Shown here: positions 14,493 to 20,686 of the stretch, in pieces
Position numbering within the stretch: position 1 is the first letter of the stretch
Layout: each line of letters starts with the position of its first letter
Program-made: the position numbers and the translations under genes
Notes under the pieces: generated by a model
The model's input: only the letters and a program-made list of their open reading frames with translations
Databases searched by the model: none
Told to the model about the DNA's origin: nothing
DNA from: JAIRTY01 sp050257395
Lineage (GTDB): Bacteria > Actinomycetota > Actinomycetes > Streptosporangiales > Streptosporangiaceae
DNA: 20,686 nucleotides
Direction of reading: 5' to 3'
Assembly: GCA_050257395.1 (NCBI GenBank)
Contig: JBLMWU010000139.1
Span: forward strand, 1-20,686

Positions 14493-14563
14493 GCGGCCCG
14501 GCCCGCTCGCCCCGGCCGCCCGGCCGGTCGTGGCACGGTCACTGCAGGCTCCTCGTTCTCCAT
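14480..14563 (-). other. Short upstream ORF (27 codons) overlapping the citrate-synthase-like start
   Basis: ATG 14563 begins a 27-codon frame (MENEEPAVTVPRP then GRPGRAGRAAWLS) ending in TGA at 14480. That is 13 bases inside the citrate-synthase-like gene, in a different frame. GAGGAG lies within it. It may be a translated leader giving coupled translation of the GTG start at 14492, or the N-terminus of the main gene separated by a frameshift. There is no direct evidence that it is translated. Confidence 0.3.
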
Positions 14564-14610
14564 ATCGATTATTAATCAATATTGATCCATGTTTCCCGCT
14601 GCGTCAATCT
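14564..14610. promoter_or_regulatory. Shared divergent promoter/operator with overlapping AT-rich dyads
   Basis: On the minus strand TTGACG (14607-14602), a 17-base spacer and CAATAT (14584-14579) form a plausible promoter for the citrate-synthase-like gene. On the plus strand TTGATC (14582-14587), 17 bases and CAATCT (14605-14610) form a weaker match for the divergent gene. Dyads overlap these: ATCAATATTGAT (14575-14586) and GATTA-T-TAATC (14567-14577), with ATCGAT at 14564-14569. A stretch this AT-rich is exceptional in this window. A repressor bound here would block both promoters. The HTH domain of the citrate-synthase-like protein is the obvious candidate. Confidence 0.55.
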
Positions 14611-14641
14611 GGTCCTGCACATCAATGGCTGGAGGATCACG

Positions 14642-15871
14642 ATGCCCGCAGTGCACTTCCTCGACGTCACCAACCGGGACGGGGTGCAGACCGCCCGGAC
14701 CGGGCTGTCCAAGTTCGGCAAGACGATGATCAACATGTACCTGGGCCGGCTGGGGGTGGCCCAGTCCGAGATCGGTTTCCCGTTCCTGTTCCACGAGCAG
14801 CCCTACGTCCGGGCCAGCGTGGCGCTCGCGGGCGCGGGGGCGTTCGGGGCCCTGCGCCTGTCCGGCTGGTGCCGCGCGGTGGCGGCGGACGTCGAGAAGG
14901 CGCTCCCGCTGGGGCTGCGCCACTACAACCTCTCGATCTCCACCTCCGACCAGATGATCGCGCACAAGTTCCAGGGCAGGCTCGACCGGGACGCGGTCAT
15001 CGCGGAGATGACGGCCGCCGTGGCGGCAGCCCGCGCGGGCGGCGCGCTGACCGTGGGGGTCAACGCGGAAGACGCATCCCGCACCGACGACAAGTTCCTG
15101 CTGGAGTTCGCCCTGGCCGGACGGGAGGCCGGCGCGGACCGGGTGCGGTACTGCGACACCATCGGCGGCGACTCGCCAGGGCGGATCCGCGAGCGCTTCG
15201 CCGCCCTGGCCACCGCCGCGGGCCTGCCGGTGGAGACCCACTGCCACAACGATCTCGGCATGGCGGTCGCCAACTCGGTGTCCGGCGCCCTCGGCGACCT
15301 GGACGCGGGGCAGGACGCGTGGATCAACACCTGCGTCAACGGCATCGGCGAGCGGGCGGGCAACGCCGACCTGCTCTCCTGCCTGCTGGCCTTCAGCCAC
15401 GGCTTCGGCGTCGCCGAGCAGGTCACCATCGGCGACCCGGTGGACCTGGGCTGGGCCCGGCGGTTCGCGCTGTGGGCCAGCTACGCCTTTGGCCAGCCGC
15501 TGCCCGCGGGCCAGCCCGGGACCGGGCGCAACGCGTTCGCGCACGAGTCCGGGATCCACGCCGACGGGGCGCTCAAGGACCGGCACAACTACGAGCTGTA
15601 TGACGACGGCCTGCTGGGTCCCTTCCCCGCCGACTGGCATGCCCGCCAGGGGCGGGTGGTCCTCACCGGCGAGTACGGCGGCATGGCCGGCTTCCGGCAT
15701 GTCATGGACGGCCTGGGCATCGAGATCACCGCCGGCCAGGCCGAGCTGGTATTCCGGCTGGTGCAGGTGTGCGCCTCAGCCACCGGCAAGCCCCTGACCG
15801 ACGACGAGCTGCGGCTCATCGCCGGCTATCCGGAGCAGCTGGCGCTGCTCTACCCAGGCCTGCTCAGCTGA
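14642..15871 (+). CDS. Homocitrate / isopropylmalate synthase family protein (409 aa)
   Basis: HMGL-like (DRE-TIM) acyltransferase family enzyme, which condenses acetyl-CoA with a 2-oxo acid. The DRE-TIM residues are present: Arg12 and Asp13 in DVTNRDGVQ (family consensus TLRDGEQ), Glu43 in EIGFPF, the metal-binding His200 and His202 in HCHND, and the second signature GERAGNA (236-242). RNAFAHESGIHADGALKDRH resembles the post-barrel region of homocitrate synthases. There is no regulatory LeuA dimer domain, as expected at this length. The acceptor could be 2-oxoglutarate, 2-oxoisovalerate or oxaloacetate; Re-citrate synthases belong to the same superfamily. ATG 14642 has GGAGGA five bases upstream. 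An upstream ATG at 14582 falls in the promoter and is rejected. It is divergent from the HTH citrate synthase homologue. Confidence 0.85.
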   Translation: MPAVHFLDVTNRDGVQTARTGLSKFGKTMINMYLGRLGVAQSEIGFPFLFHEQPYVRASVALAGAGAFGALRLSGWCRAVAADVEKALPLGLRHYNLSISTSDQMIAHKFQGRLDRDAVIAEMTAAVAAARAGGALTVGVNAEDASRTDDKFLLEFALAGREAGADRVRYCDTIGGDSPGRIRERFAALATAAGLPVETHCHNDLGMAVANSVSGALGDLDAGQDAWINTCVNGIGERAGNADLLSCLLAFSHGFGVAEQVTIGDPVDLGWARRFALWASYAFGQPLPAGQPGTGRNAFAHESGIHADGALKDRHNYELYDDGLLGPFPADWHARQGRVVLTGEYGGMAGFRHVMDGLGIEITAGQAELVFRLVQVCASATGKPLTDDELRLIAGYPEQLALLYPGLLS

Positions 15872-15872
15872 C

Positions 15873-15919
15873 GGCCCGCCAGCGGGCCTGCCGGGCAGTC
15901 CGTCCGCCCGCTGGCGGCC
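15873..15919. terminator. Bidirectional terminator hairpin between converging genes
   Basis: GGCC(C)GCCAGCGGGC (15873-15887) pairs with GCCCGCTGGCGGCC (15906-15919), giving a 14-bp stem with one bulged C. The loop contains its own small hairpin (CTGCC-G-GGCAG, 15888-15898). It starts one base after the homocitrate-synthase-family stop and ends 11 bases before the stop of the converging small membrane gene. The position is ideal for terminating both. No U-tract. Confidence 0.6.
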
Positions 15920-15929
15920 GCGCTCTCCG

Positions 15930-16124
15930 CTAGCGGCCGAGCTGCCGGCGCTGCTGGATGTTGCGCAGCCGGCGCCGCTGAGAGGGATCGAGCATCAGGT
16001 ACCCGGCGGCGGGGATGCCGAGTGCGAGGACGATCAGGGCCGCGCCGACCCACCACGGGAGGACGAACAGCAGGATGAAACCGACGACGGCTCCTGCGAT
16101 GGCGAACTTCATGCGACCGGACAA
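15930..16124 (-). CDS. Small two-helix membrane protein (64 aa), function unknown
   Basis: Short protein with two hydrophobic segments (about 5-23 MKFAIAGAVVGFILLFVLP and 25-44 WVGAALIVLALGIPAAGYLM), then a very basic tail (DPSQRRRLRNIQQRRQLGR). The charge pattern suggests a cytosolic basic tail lying against the membrane or nucleic acid. A TTG start at 16124 has AGGAGG five bases upstream and is favoured. The internal ATG at 16112 would be 17 bases from that site. No named family is recognised. It is divergent from the glycosylase gene across about 190 bases in which I see no other clear signal. Confidence 0.65.
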   Translation of the reverse strand: MSGRMKFAIAGAVVGFILLFVLPWWVGAALIVLALGIPAAGYLMLDPSQRRRLRNIQQRRQLGR

Positions 16125-16315
16125 CGCTGCCTCCTCTGGCCCCGGGCGCGCCGCTGGCTGTCCGCCGCGTTGCGTCCCTGGACTGTTAGGGTAAACGCCC
16201 GGTCGGCTGCTGGTAGTTCCGCTGCGGCGGTCCATTTGCCGGGATTGCGGGCCGGCCGGCTCGCGGGGGCGGGCCGCGGCCGGCCAGGATGGCCGATGCG
16301 ACCCCGGAGGAGCCC

Positions 16316-16891
16316 ATGACCATCTCGCTGCCCATCGACGCCGACGCCAACGAGCTGCTGCGGCGCAGCCCGCTGGCGCTGCTGATCGCCATGCTGCTCG
16401 ACCAGCAGGTGCCGCTGGAGAAGGCCTTCACCTCGCCGCGCGACCTGGTCCGCCGGCTCGGCCACGAGCCGACCGCCCGGGAGCTGGCGGAGTTCGGGCC
16501 GGAGGAGCTGGCCGCGGTCTTCAGCCAGCGGCCCGCGCTGCACCGGTACCCGAAGGCGATGGCGGGCCGGGTCCAGCAGCTGTGCCGGCTGCTGGTGGAC
16601 CGCTACGGCGGCGACGCCGCCGCGGTGTGGTCGGGCGCCCGGACCGGCAGCGACCTGCTGGCCCGCATCGGCGAGCTGCCCGGGTTCGGGCCGGACAAGG
16701 CGAAGATCTTCCTGGCGCTGCTGGGCAAGCAGTACGGGGTGCAGCCGGACGGCTGGCGCGAAGCCGCCGGCCGGTTCGGCGGCGAGGGCACCTACGTGTC
16801 GGTGGCCGATATCACCGACGAGGCCTCCCTGGCCGAGGTCCGGGCCTACAAGCAGGGCATGAAGGCCGCCGCCAGGGCCGCCCGCGGCTAG
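16316..16891 (+). CDS. HhH-GPD-type base-excision DNA repair glycosylase (191 aa)
   Basis: All-helical helix-hairpin-helix DNA glycosylase relative from actinobacteria. An N-terminal helical part carries SPLALLIAMLLDQQVPLEKAF, matching the LLSQQ-type helix of the superfamily. The HhH motif is ARIGELPGFGPDKAKIFLAL (about 116-135). Asp145 in VQPDGW, about 20 residues after the hairpin, is the candidate catalytic Asp of the GPD region. There is no Cys cluster for a [4Fe-4S]. The damaged-base specificity is unknown. The chosen start is ATG 16316, with GGAGG five bases upstream. An in-frame ATG at 16289 would add nine residues (MADATPEEP) but has no ribosome site. It converges on the next membrane protein gene. 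Confidence 0.85.
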   Translation: MTISLPIDADANELLRRSPLALLIAMLLDQQVPLEKAFTSPRDLVRRLGHEPTARELAEFGPEELAAVFSQRPALHRYPKAMAGRVQQLCRLLVDRYGGDAAAVWSGARTGSDLLARIGELPGFGPDKAKIFLALLGKQYGVQPDGWREAAGRFGGEGTYVSVADITDEASLAEVRAYKQGMKAAARAARG

Positions 16892-16936
16892 CCGGCCGCC
16901 GGGCCTGGCGTCCCCCGCGCCGCAGGCTGGAGGCGG

Positions 16937-17413
16937 TTACTTGATGCCGTGCTTGCGCAGAATGTCGGCCACGTCCGCCAGATCGTCATCCGCCGGCGCA
17001 CCCGCCTTGCCGGCTGGCCGGCCGGGCTTGCCGGGCTCCAGCGCCTTGCCGGCCGGCTGGCCGGCGCCCAATGCGCTCGCGGGCTTGCCCGCCGCGGCCT
17101 TCCGGGCCCGCCGGCTCCGCAGGCCGCCGGAGACCACGAACAGCACCAGCGCCAGCCCGGTCACGGCCAGGCCGGCCCACACCAGCGGCGAGAACACGAA
17201 GGCTGCCGCGAAACTGCCGATCGCGACGCCCATCCGCCAGATCATCCTGATCGCGCCGGTGAGGGCAGCTGCCAGCGGCAGCAGCGACCATGCGGCTCCC
17301 CGCAGCCCGGCTGCGACTCCCCGCCGCCGGGCGGTGAGCCAGCTGAGGACGAGCCCGGCCGCGGTCACACCGCCGCAGATCGCGATCCAAGGGATCTGGC
17401 TGTATATCGACAT
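16937..17413 (-). CDS. Conserved actinobacterial membrane protein with DDD...ILRKHGI tail (158 aa)
   Basis: Function not recognised as a named family. Three hydrophobic segments are seen: about 7-26 (PWIAICGGVTAAGLVLSWLT), 40-55 (AAWSLLPLAAALTGAI) and 66-96 (SFAAAFVFSPLVWAGLAVTGLALVLFVVS). After them comes a basic, Lys/Ala/Gly/Pro-rich linker (about 98-138) and an acidic C-terminal helix with DDDLADVADILRKHGIK. Similar proteins recur in Streptomyces (some mislabelled cellulose synthase) and share the RRGxxAGLR, RMxWR and terminal DxADIxxILRRHGI features; this is from memory. ATG 17413 has AAGGGGG about 8 bases upstream. It lies 68 bases downstream of the ABC ATPase gene on the same strand, possibly the distal gene of that transcript. 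Confidence 0.7.
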   Translation of the reverse strand: MSIYSQIPWIAICGGVTAAGLVLSWLTARRRGVAAGLRGAAWSLLPLAAALTGAIRMIWRMGVAIGSFAAAFVFSPLVWAGLAVTGLALVLFVVSGGLRSRRARKAAAGKPASALGAGQPAGKALEPGKPGRPAGKAGAPADDDLADVADILRKHGIK

Positions 17414-17481
17414 GCCCGCGCCCCCTTCGGCGTCCTGCCCCTGTTCTCATCGTGGCACATGGGGGCAAGTGCGCCGGCCGG

Positions 17482-18540
17482 TCAGTCCGCGGGCGTGTTC
17501 TCCGGGAAGTGGCAGGCGGCCAGGTGCCCGGGCGCCTGCTCCGCCAGCGGCGGCTCCACGGTGCGGCAGATCTCCTGCGCCTTCCAGCAGCGGGTGTGGA
17601 AGCGGCAGGCGGGCGGCGGGTTCAGCGGGCTCGGCACGTCGCCGGTGAGCCTGATCCGCTCGCGCCGCTGGCGTTCCCCGGCCGGGCCGCGCTCGATCGG
17701 CTCCGGGCGGGGCACGGCGGACATGAGCGCGACCGTGTAGGGGTGCCGCGGACGGGCGTACAGCTCGTCCCGGCTCGTCAGCTCCACGATCTTGCCGAGG
17801 TACATCACCGCGACCCGGTCGCTGATGTGCCGGACCACGGACAGGTCGTGGGCGATGACCACGTAGGTCAGCCCCAGCTCGTTCTGCAGATCCTCGAGCA
17901 GGTTGACGATCTGCGCCTGAATCGACACGTCCAGGGCCGAGACCGGCTCGTCCGCGACGATCAGCTTCGGCTTCAGCGCCAGCGTCCGCGCGACCCCGAT
18001 CCGCTGCCGCTGGCCGCCGGAGAACTCGTGCGGGTACCGGTTGTAGTGCTCGGGGTTGAGGCCGACCAGCTCCAGCAGGTCCTGCACGGCCTGGCGGATC
18101 CCGTGCTCGGTCTTGACCTTCTGCAGCCGCAGCGGCGCGCCCACGATGGCGCCGACGGTGTGCCGGGGGTTCAGCGACGAGTACGGATCCTGGAAGATCA
18201 TCTGGATGTCCCGGCGGAGCGGGCGCATCCGGCCGGGCCGCAGGTGGGTGATGTCGCGGCCGTCAAAGACGATCCGCCCGCCGGTCGGCTCCAGCAGCCG
18301 GGTCAGCAGCCGCCCCGTGGTGGTCTTCCCGCAGCCGGACTCACCGACCAGACCCAGCGTCTCCCCTGGCGCGACCGAGAAGGTCACGTCGTCGACGGCC
18401 TGCACCTCGCCGACCTTGTGGCGGAACACGACCCCCCGGGTGACCGGGAAATGCTTGGTCAGCCCGGTCACGTTCAGCAGTCCTTCGCTGGGCTGGGCCT
18501 CGCTGCCGGCGCTGCCGCTCACGGTCAGCGGGGTACTCAC
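17482..18540 (-). CDS. Peptide ABC transporter ATP-binding protein, OppF/DppF type (352 aa)
   Basis: One of two ATPases of an oligopeptide/dipeptide importer. The Walker A motif is GESGCGKT (66-73), the Q-loop is MIFQDPYSSLNP (114-125), the ABC signature is SGGQRQR (174-180), Walker B is LIVADEP (193-199) and the switch His is His231 (IAHDLS). The C-terminal oligo_HPY extension contains a cluster of Cys (ACRFHTRCWKAQEICR, later ACHF); related actinobacterial transporters are reported to hold an iron-sulfur cluster there. GTG 18540 overlaps the stop of the upstream ATPase gene (GTGA), so the pair is coupled. Substrate unknown. Confidence 0.93.
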   Translation of the reverse strand: MSTPLTVSGSAGSEAQPSEGLLNVTGLTKHFPVTRGVVFRHKVGEVQAVDDVTFSVAPGETLGLVGESGCGKTTTGRLLTRLLEPTGGRIVFDGRDITHLRPGRMRPLRRDIQMIFQDPYSSLNPRHTVGAIVGAPLRLQKVKTEHGIRQAVQDLLELVGLNPEHYNRYPHEFSGGQRQRIGVARTLALKPKLIVADEPVSALDVSIQAQIVNLLEDLQNELGLTYVVIAHDLSVVRHISDRVAVMYLGKIVELTSRDELYARPRHPYTVALMSAVPRPEPIERGPAGERQRRERIRLTGDVPSPLNPPPACRFHTRCWKAQEICRTVEPPLAEQAPGHLAACHFPENTPAD

Positions 18541-19649
18541 AGCTCCTCCTCTGAGCTCTGGGGGGCACGGGGCCGGACGATCGCGGCGTCGGCCCGGATG
18601 TCGGCCCGCTGCTCCGCCGTCAGGTGGCAGGCGACGAGGTGCCCCGGCTCCGCCTCCCGCAGCAGCGGCACCTCGGTGACGCAGCGCTCGCCGGGGATCT
18701 GGCGGTACGGGCAGCGCGGGTGGAAGGGGCAGCCGCTCGGCACGTTGATGAGGCTGGGTGGCGTGCCGGTGATGGGCAGCAGCCGCTCGGACCGCGCTTC
18801 GTCCAGCCGCGGCATCGAGCCCAGCAGGCCCCAGGCGTAGGGGTGGGCGGGACGATGGAAGGTGTCGTCCGCCGTGCCGTACTCGGCCACCCGGCCCGCG
18901 TACATCACCAGCACGTCGTCCGCCAGCTCGGCCACCACGCCCAGGTCGTGCGTGATGATGATCACCGCGGAGTGGTACTCCTGCTGCAGGTCGGAGATGA
19001 GGTCGAGGATCTGCGCCTGCACGGTCACGTCGAGCGCGGTGGTGGGCTCGTCGGCGATCAGCAGCTGCGGGTCGCAGGCCAGCGCCATGGCGATCATCGC
19101 GCGCTGGCGCATGCCGCCGGAGAACTGGTGCGGGTAGTCGTCCGCCCGCGAGGCAGCCTGCGGGATCCCGACCCGGCCGAGCATGTCGATCGCGTGCTTG
19201 CGGGCGGCCGCCTTGCTCACCTTGTTGTGGACCAGGTAGGCCTCCATGATCTGGTGGCCCACCGAGTAGTACGGGTGCAGCGAGGACAGCGGATCCTGGA
19301 AGATCATCGCCATCTTGTTGCCGCGCAGCTCACGGACCCGCACCGGCGAGGCCGCCACCAGTTCCTCGCCGTCCAGCCAGATCCTGCCGGTGATCTTCGC
19401 CCGGCTGCCGTGGTGCAGCCCCATCACCGCGAGGCTGGTGACGCTCTTGCCGGAGCCGGACTCGCCGACGATGCCCAGCGTGCGCCCGCGCTCCAGCGCG
19501 AACGACACCCCGTCCACGGACTTGACCAGGCCGTCGTCGGTCGGGAAGTGGACCCTGAGGTCATCGACTTCCAGCAGCGCACCCGACCGGGGGCCGTCGT
19601 TGCCGATCTGTGTCATGGCTGCCGCGGCGGCAGCGTCCTGGCCCGCCAT
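18537..19649 (-). CDS. Peptide ABC transporter ATP-binding protein, OppD/DppD type (370 aa)
   Basis: Partner ATPase of the pair. Walker A is GESGSGKS (62-69), the Q-loop is MIFQDPLSSLHP (115-126), the signature is SGGMRQR (177-183), Walker B is LLIADEP (196-202), and the H-loop is IITHDLG. A C-terminal oligo_HPY region has a Cys pattern (GCPFHPRCPYR, later RCVTE and ACHL) as in the sister protein. The first 20 residues are a weakly conserved Ala-rich extension; an alternative ATG is at codon 12. ATG 19649 shares one base with the permease stop (TGATG), and its own stop overlaps the next ATPase start, so all three are translationally coupled. Confidence 0.93.
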   Translation of the reverse strand: MAGQDAAAAAAMTQIGNDGPRSGALLEVDDLRVHFPTDDGLVKSVDGVSFALERGRTLGIVGESGSGKSVTSLAVMGLHHGSRAKITGRIWLDGEELVAASPVRVRELRGNKMAMIFQDPLSSLHPYYSVGHQIMEAYLVHNKVSKAAARKHAIDMLGRVGIPQAASRADDYPHQFSGGMRQRAMIAMALACDPQLLIADEPTTALDVTVQAQILDLISDLQQEYHSAVIIITHDLGVVAELADDVLVMYAGRVAEYGTADDTFHRPAHPYAWGLLGSMPRLDEARSERLLPITGTPPSLINVPSGCPFHPRCPYRQIPGERCVTEVPLLREAEPGHLVACHLTAEQRADIRADAAIVRPRAPQSSEEEL

Positions 19650-20665
19650 CAGTACCGCACCCTTGGGTCGACGACCGCGTAGAGGATGTCCACGATCAGG
19701 TTCGCGACCACCACGAAGAACGCGGTGAGCAGTGTGACGCCCATGATCTCCGGGAAGTCCTGGTTCTGGATCGCCTCGTAGGTGAACAGGCCGATCCCGT
19801 GCAGGGAGAAAGTGTATTCGGTGACGATCGCGGTGCCGATCAGCAGCCCGAGGTCCATGCCGAAAATGGTGACGATCGGGGTCAGCGCGGCACGGAGGGC
19901 ATGTTTCAGGATGACCGTCCGCTCCCGCAGGCCCTTGGCCCGGGCGGTGCGGATGTAGTCCTCACCCATGGTCTCCAGCATGCCGGCCCGGGTCAGCCGC
20001 GCATACAGGGCGGCGTACAGGAACGCCAGCACGACCCACGGCAGGATCAGGTTCTTGGCCCACAGCAGCGGGTTCTGGGTGAAGCCGACGAACTGCAGGC
20101 TCGGCGAGAGCGACGGGATCAGGTCCAGCAGTATCAGGCCGGTGAAGAAGATGGGCAGGGACACCCCGGCGAGCGCCGTCCCCATCGAGATCCGGTCGAA
20201 GACGCTGCCCCGCTTGAGGGCCGAGATGACCCCGATGCTCACCCCGCCGACCAGCCACAGCACCGCCGCCCCCACCGCGAGCGACACGCTCACCGGCAGG
20301 GCGCTGGTCATCTGCGGCCAGACCGGCTGCTGGCTGCGGAACGAGTAGCCGAAACAGGGCGGCGGGCAGTAGGTCTTGCTGGGACCCGAGTCGTAGTGGG
20401 CACCGAGCACGATGCCCTTGAGGAAGCGGCCGTACTGCACATAGACGGGCTGGTCGAACCCGAGCTTGTGCTCGACCTGGAGGATGGCCGACCGGGTCGG
20501 GTTGCGGCCCACGTACTGGGCGGCCAGTTCGTATGAGTTCTGCCCGGCCAGCCGCGGGATCAGGAAGAAGATCCCGAACGTGATCGCGCTGATGATGATC
20601 AGCAGGAACACGGCGGCGACCAGGCGCCGGATGATGAATGTGATCACTGCGGGCAGTGCTGGCAC
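19649..20665 (-). CDS. Peptide ABC transporter permease, OppB/DppB type (about 338 aa; start uncertain)
   Basis: Inner-membrane permease subunit. Membrane helix 1 (about 8-36, FIIRRLVAAVFLLIIISAITF) is followed by a long outside loop with the DppB-type stretch VGRNPTRSAI and KLGFDQPVYVQYGRFL. An extracytoplasmic CPPPC pair (Cys100/Cys104) follows, then about five more helices. The ATPase-docking loop EDYIRTARAKGLRERTVI and the final VDPRVRY are typical. GTG starts are possible at 20665 and 20647; neither has a clear ribosome site and the frame stays open to the window edge, so the N-terminus could lie further upstream. The gene overlaps oppD-like by one base. The second permease (OppC) and the binding protein (OppA) are not in the window. 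Confidence 0.88.
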   Translation of the reverse strand: MPALPAVITFIIRRLVAAVFLLIIISAITFGIFFLIPRLAGQNSYELAAQYVGRNPTRSAILQVEHKLGFDQPVYVQYGRFLKGIVLGAHYDSGPSKTYCPPPCFGYSFRSQQPVWPQMTSALPVSVSLAVGAAVLWLVGGVSIGVISALKRGSVFDRISMGTALAGVSLPIFFTGLILLDLIPSLSPSLQFVGFTQNPLLWAKNLILPWVVLAFLYAALYARLTRAGMLETMGEDYIRTARAKGLRERTVILKHALRAALTPIVTIFGMDLGLLIGTAIVTEYTFSLHGIGLFTYEAIQNQDFPEIMGVTLLTAFFVVVANLIVDILYAVVDPRVRY

Positions 20666-20686
20666 GCGGCCCGGCGGCCGCGTGCC

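Noticed and set aside
13456..15603. A 715-codon open frame on the plus strand
   Set aside because: It is antisense to the citrate-synthase-like gene and then out of frame with the homocitrate-synthase-family gene. The translation is low-complexity Ala/Pro/Arg/Ser, a typical GC-rich shadow.
17452..18840. Long plus-strand frame opposite the ABC ATPase genes
   Set aside because: The minus strand carries complete Walker A, signature and Walker B motifs; the plus frame has only shadow composition.
1..20686. CRISPR array, tRNA/rRNA genes, insertion sequence or prophage
   Set aside because: No regularly spaced repeats, cloverleaf-like segments, transposase or phage proteins were seen by reading both strands; gaps between genes are all under 300 bases.

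Overview
The window is a 20.7 kb piece of chromosome from a very GC-rich actinomycete (Actinomycetota). The evidence is the strong G/C bias at third codon positions, frequent GTG starts, two F420-type luciferase-like oxidoreductases, DUF3093, DUF3710, DUF4235 and DUF1707 proteins, and partial synteny with the mycobacterial Rv2689c-Rv2698 block. It is not a mycobacterium in gene order; a Streptosporangiales-like or related filamentous actinomycete is a reasonable guess. I see no phage, insertion sequence, CRISPR array, tRNA or rRNA. No intergenic stretch exceeds 300 bases.

Region 1 (1-2.6 kb, + strand) holds the 3' end of an ATP-dependent DNA ligase of the LigC type. It overlaps a LigD-type primase-polymerase (Prim-PolC-like), so the two form a DNA gap or break repair pair. 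An F420-type LLM oxidoreductase follows. Region 2 (2.5-5.4 kb, - strand) holds a small conserved actinobacterial protein of unknown role, a second LLM oxidoreductase, and a TrmA/RlmD-type RNA m5U methyltransferase.

Region 3 (4.0-10.8 kb) resembles the mycobacterial ceoBC-dut neighbourhood. It has the RNA methyltransferase (-), two TrkA-type K+ channel/transporter regulators (+, overlapping by one base), an OB-fold protein (-), a DUF3710 protein (-), dUTPase (-), an AI-2E/PerM-family membrane protein (-, ATGA-coupled to dut), DUF3093 (+) and DUF4235 (+). Several starts here look leaderless.

Region 4 (10.8-13.1 kb) holds a SAM methyltransferase, a DUF1707/LiaF-like protein behind an AT-rich palindrome, and a VOC-family metalloenzyme. 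Region 5 (13.1-15.9 kb) is the most interesting part. A citrate synthase homologue with an N-terminal MerR/excisionase-like helix-turn-helix is divergent from a homocitrate/isopropylmalate-synthase-family enzyme. The two share a compact AT-rich promoter region with overlapping dyads. This suggests a self-regulating enzyme/transcription-factor fusion controlling a partner Claisen-condensing enzyme, though the substrate cannot be read from the sequence.

Region 6 (15.9-20.7 kb) holds two small membrane proteins, an HhH-GPD base-excision glycosylase, and a peptide ABC transporter cluster on the - strand (permease, then two ATPases, all overlapping), which runs out of the right end of the window. 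Most of the window is ordinary housekeeping sequence. The items worth following up are the region 5 locus, the rearranged dut neighbourhood with its two intergenic palindromes, and a few uncharacterised small proteins.
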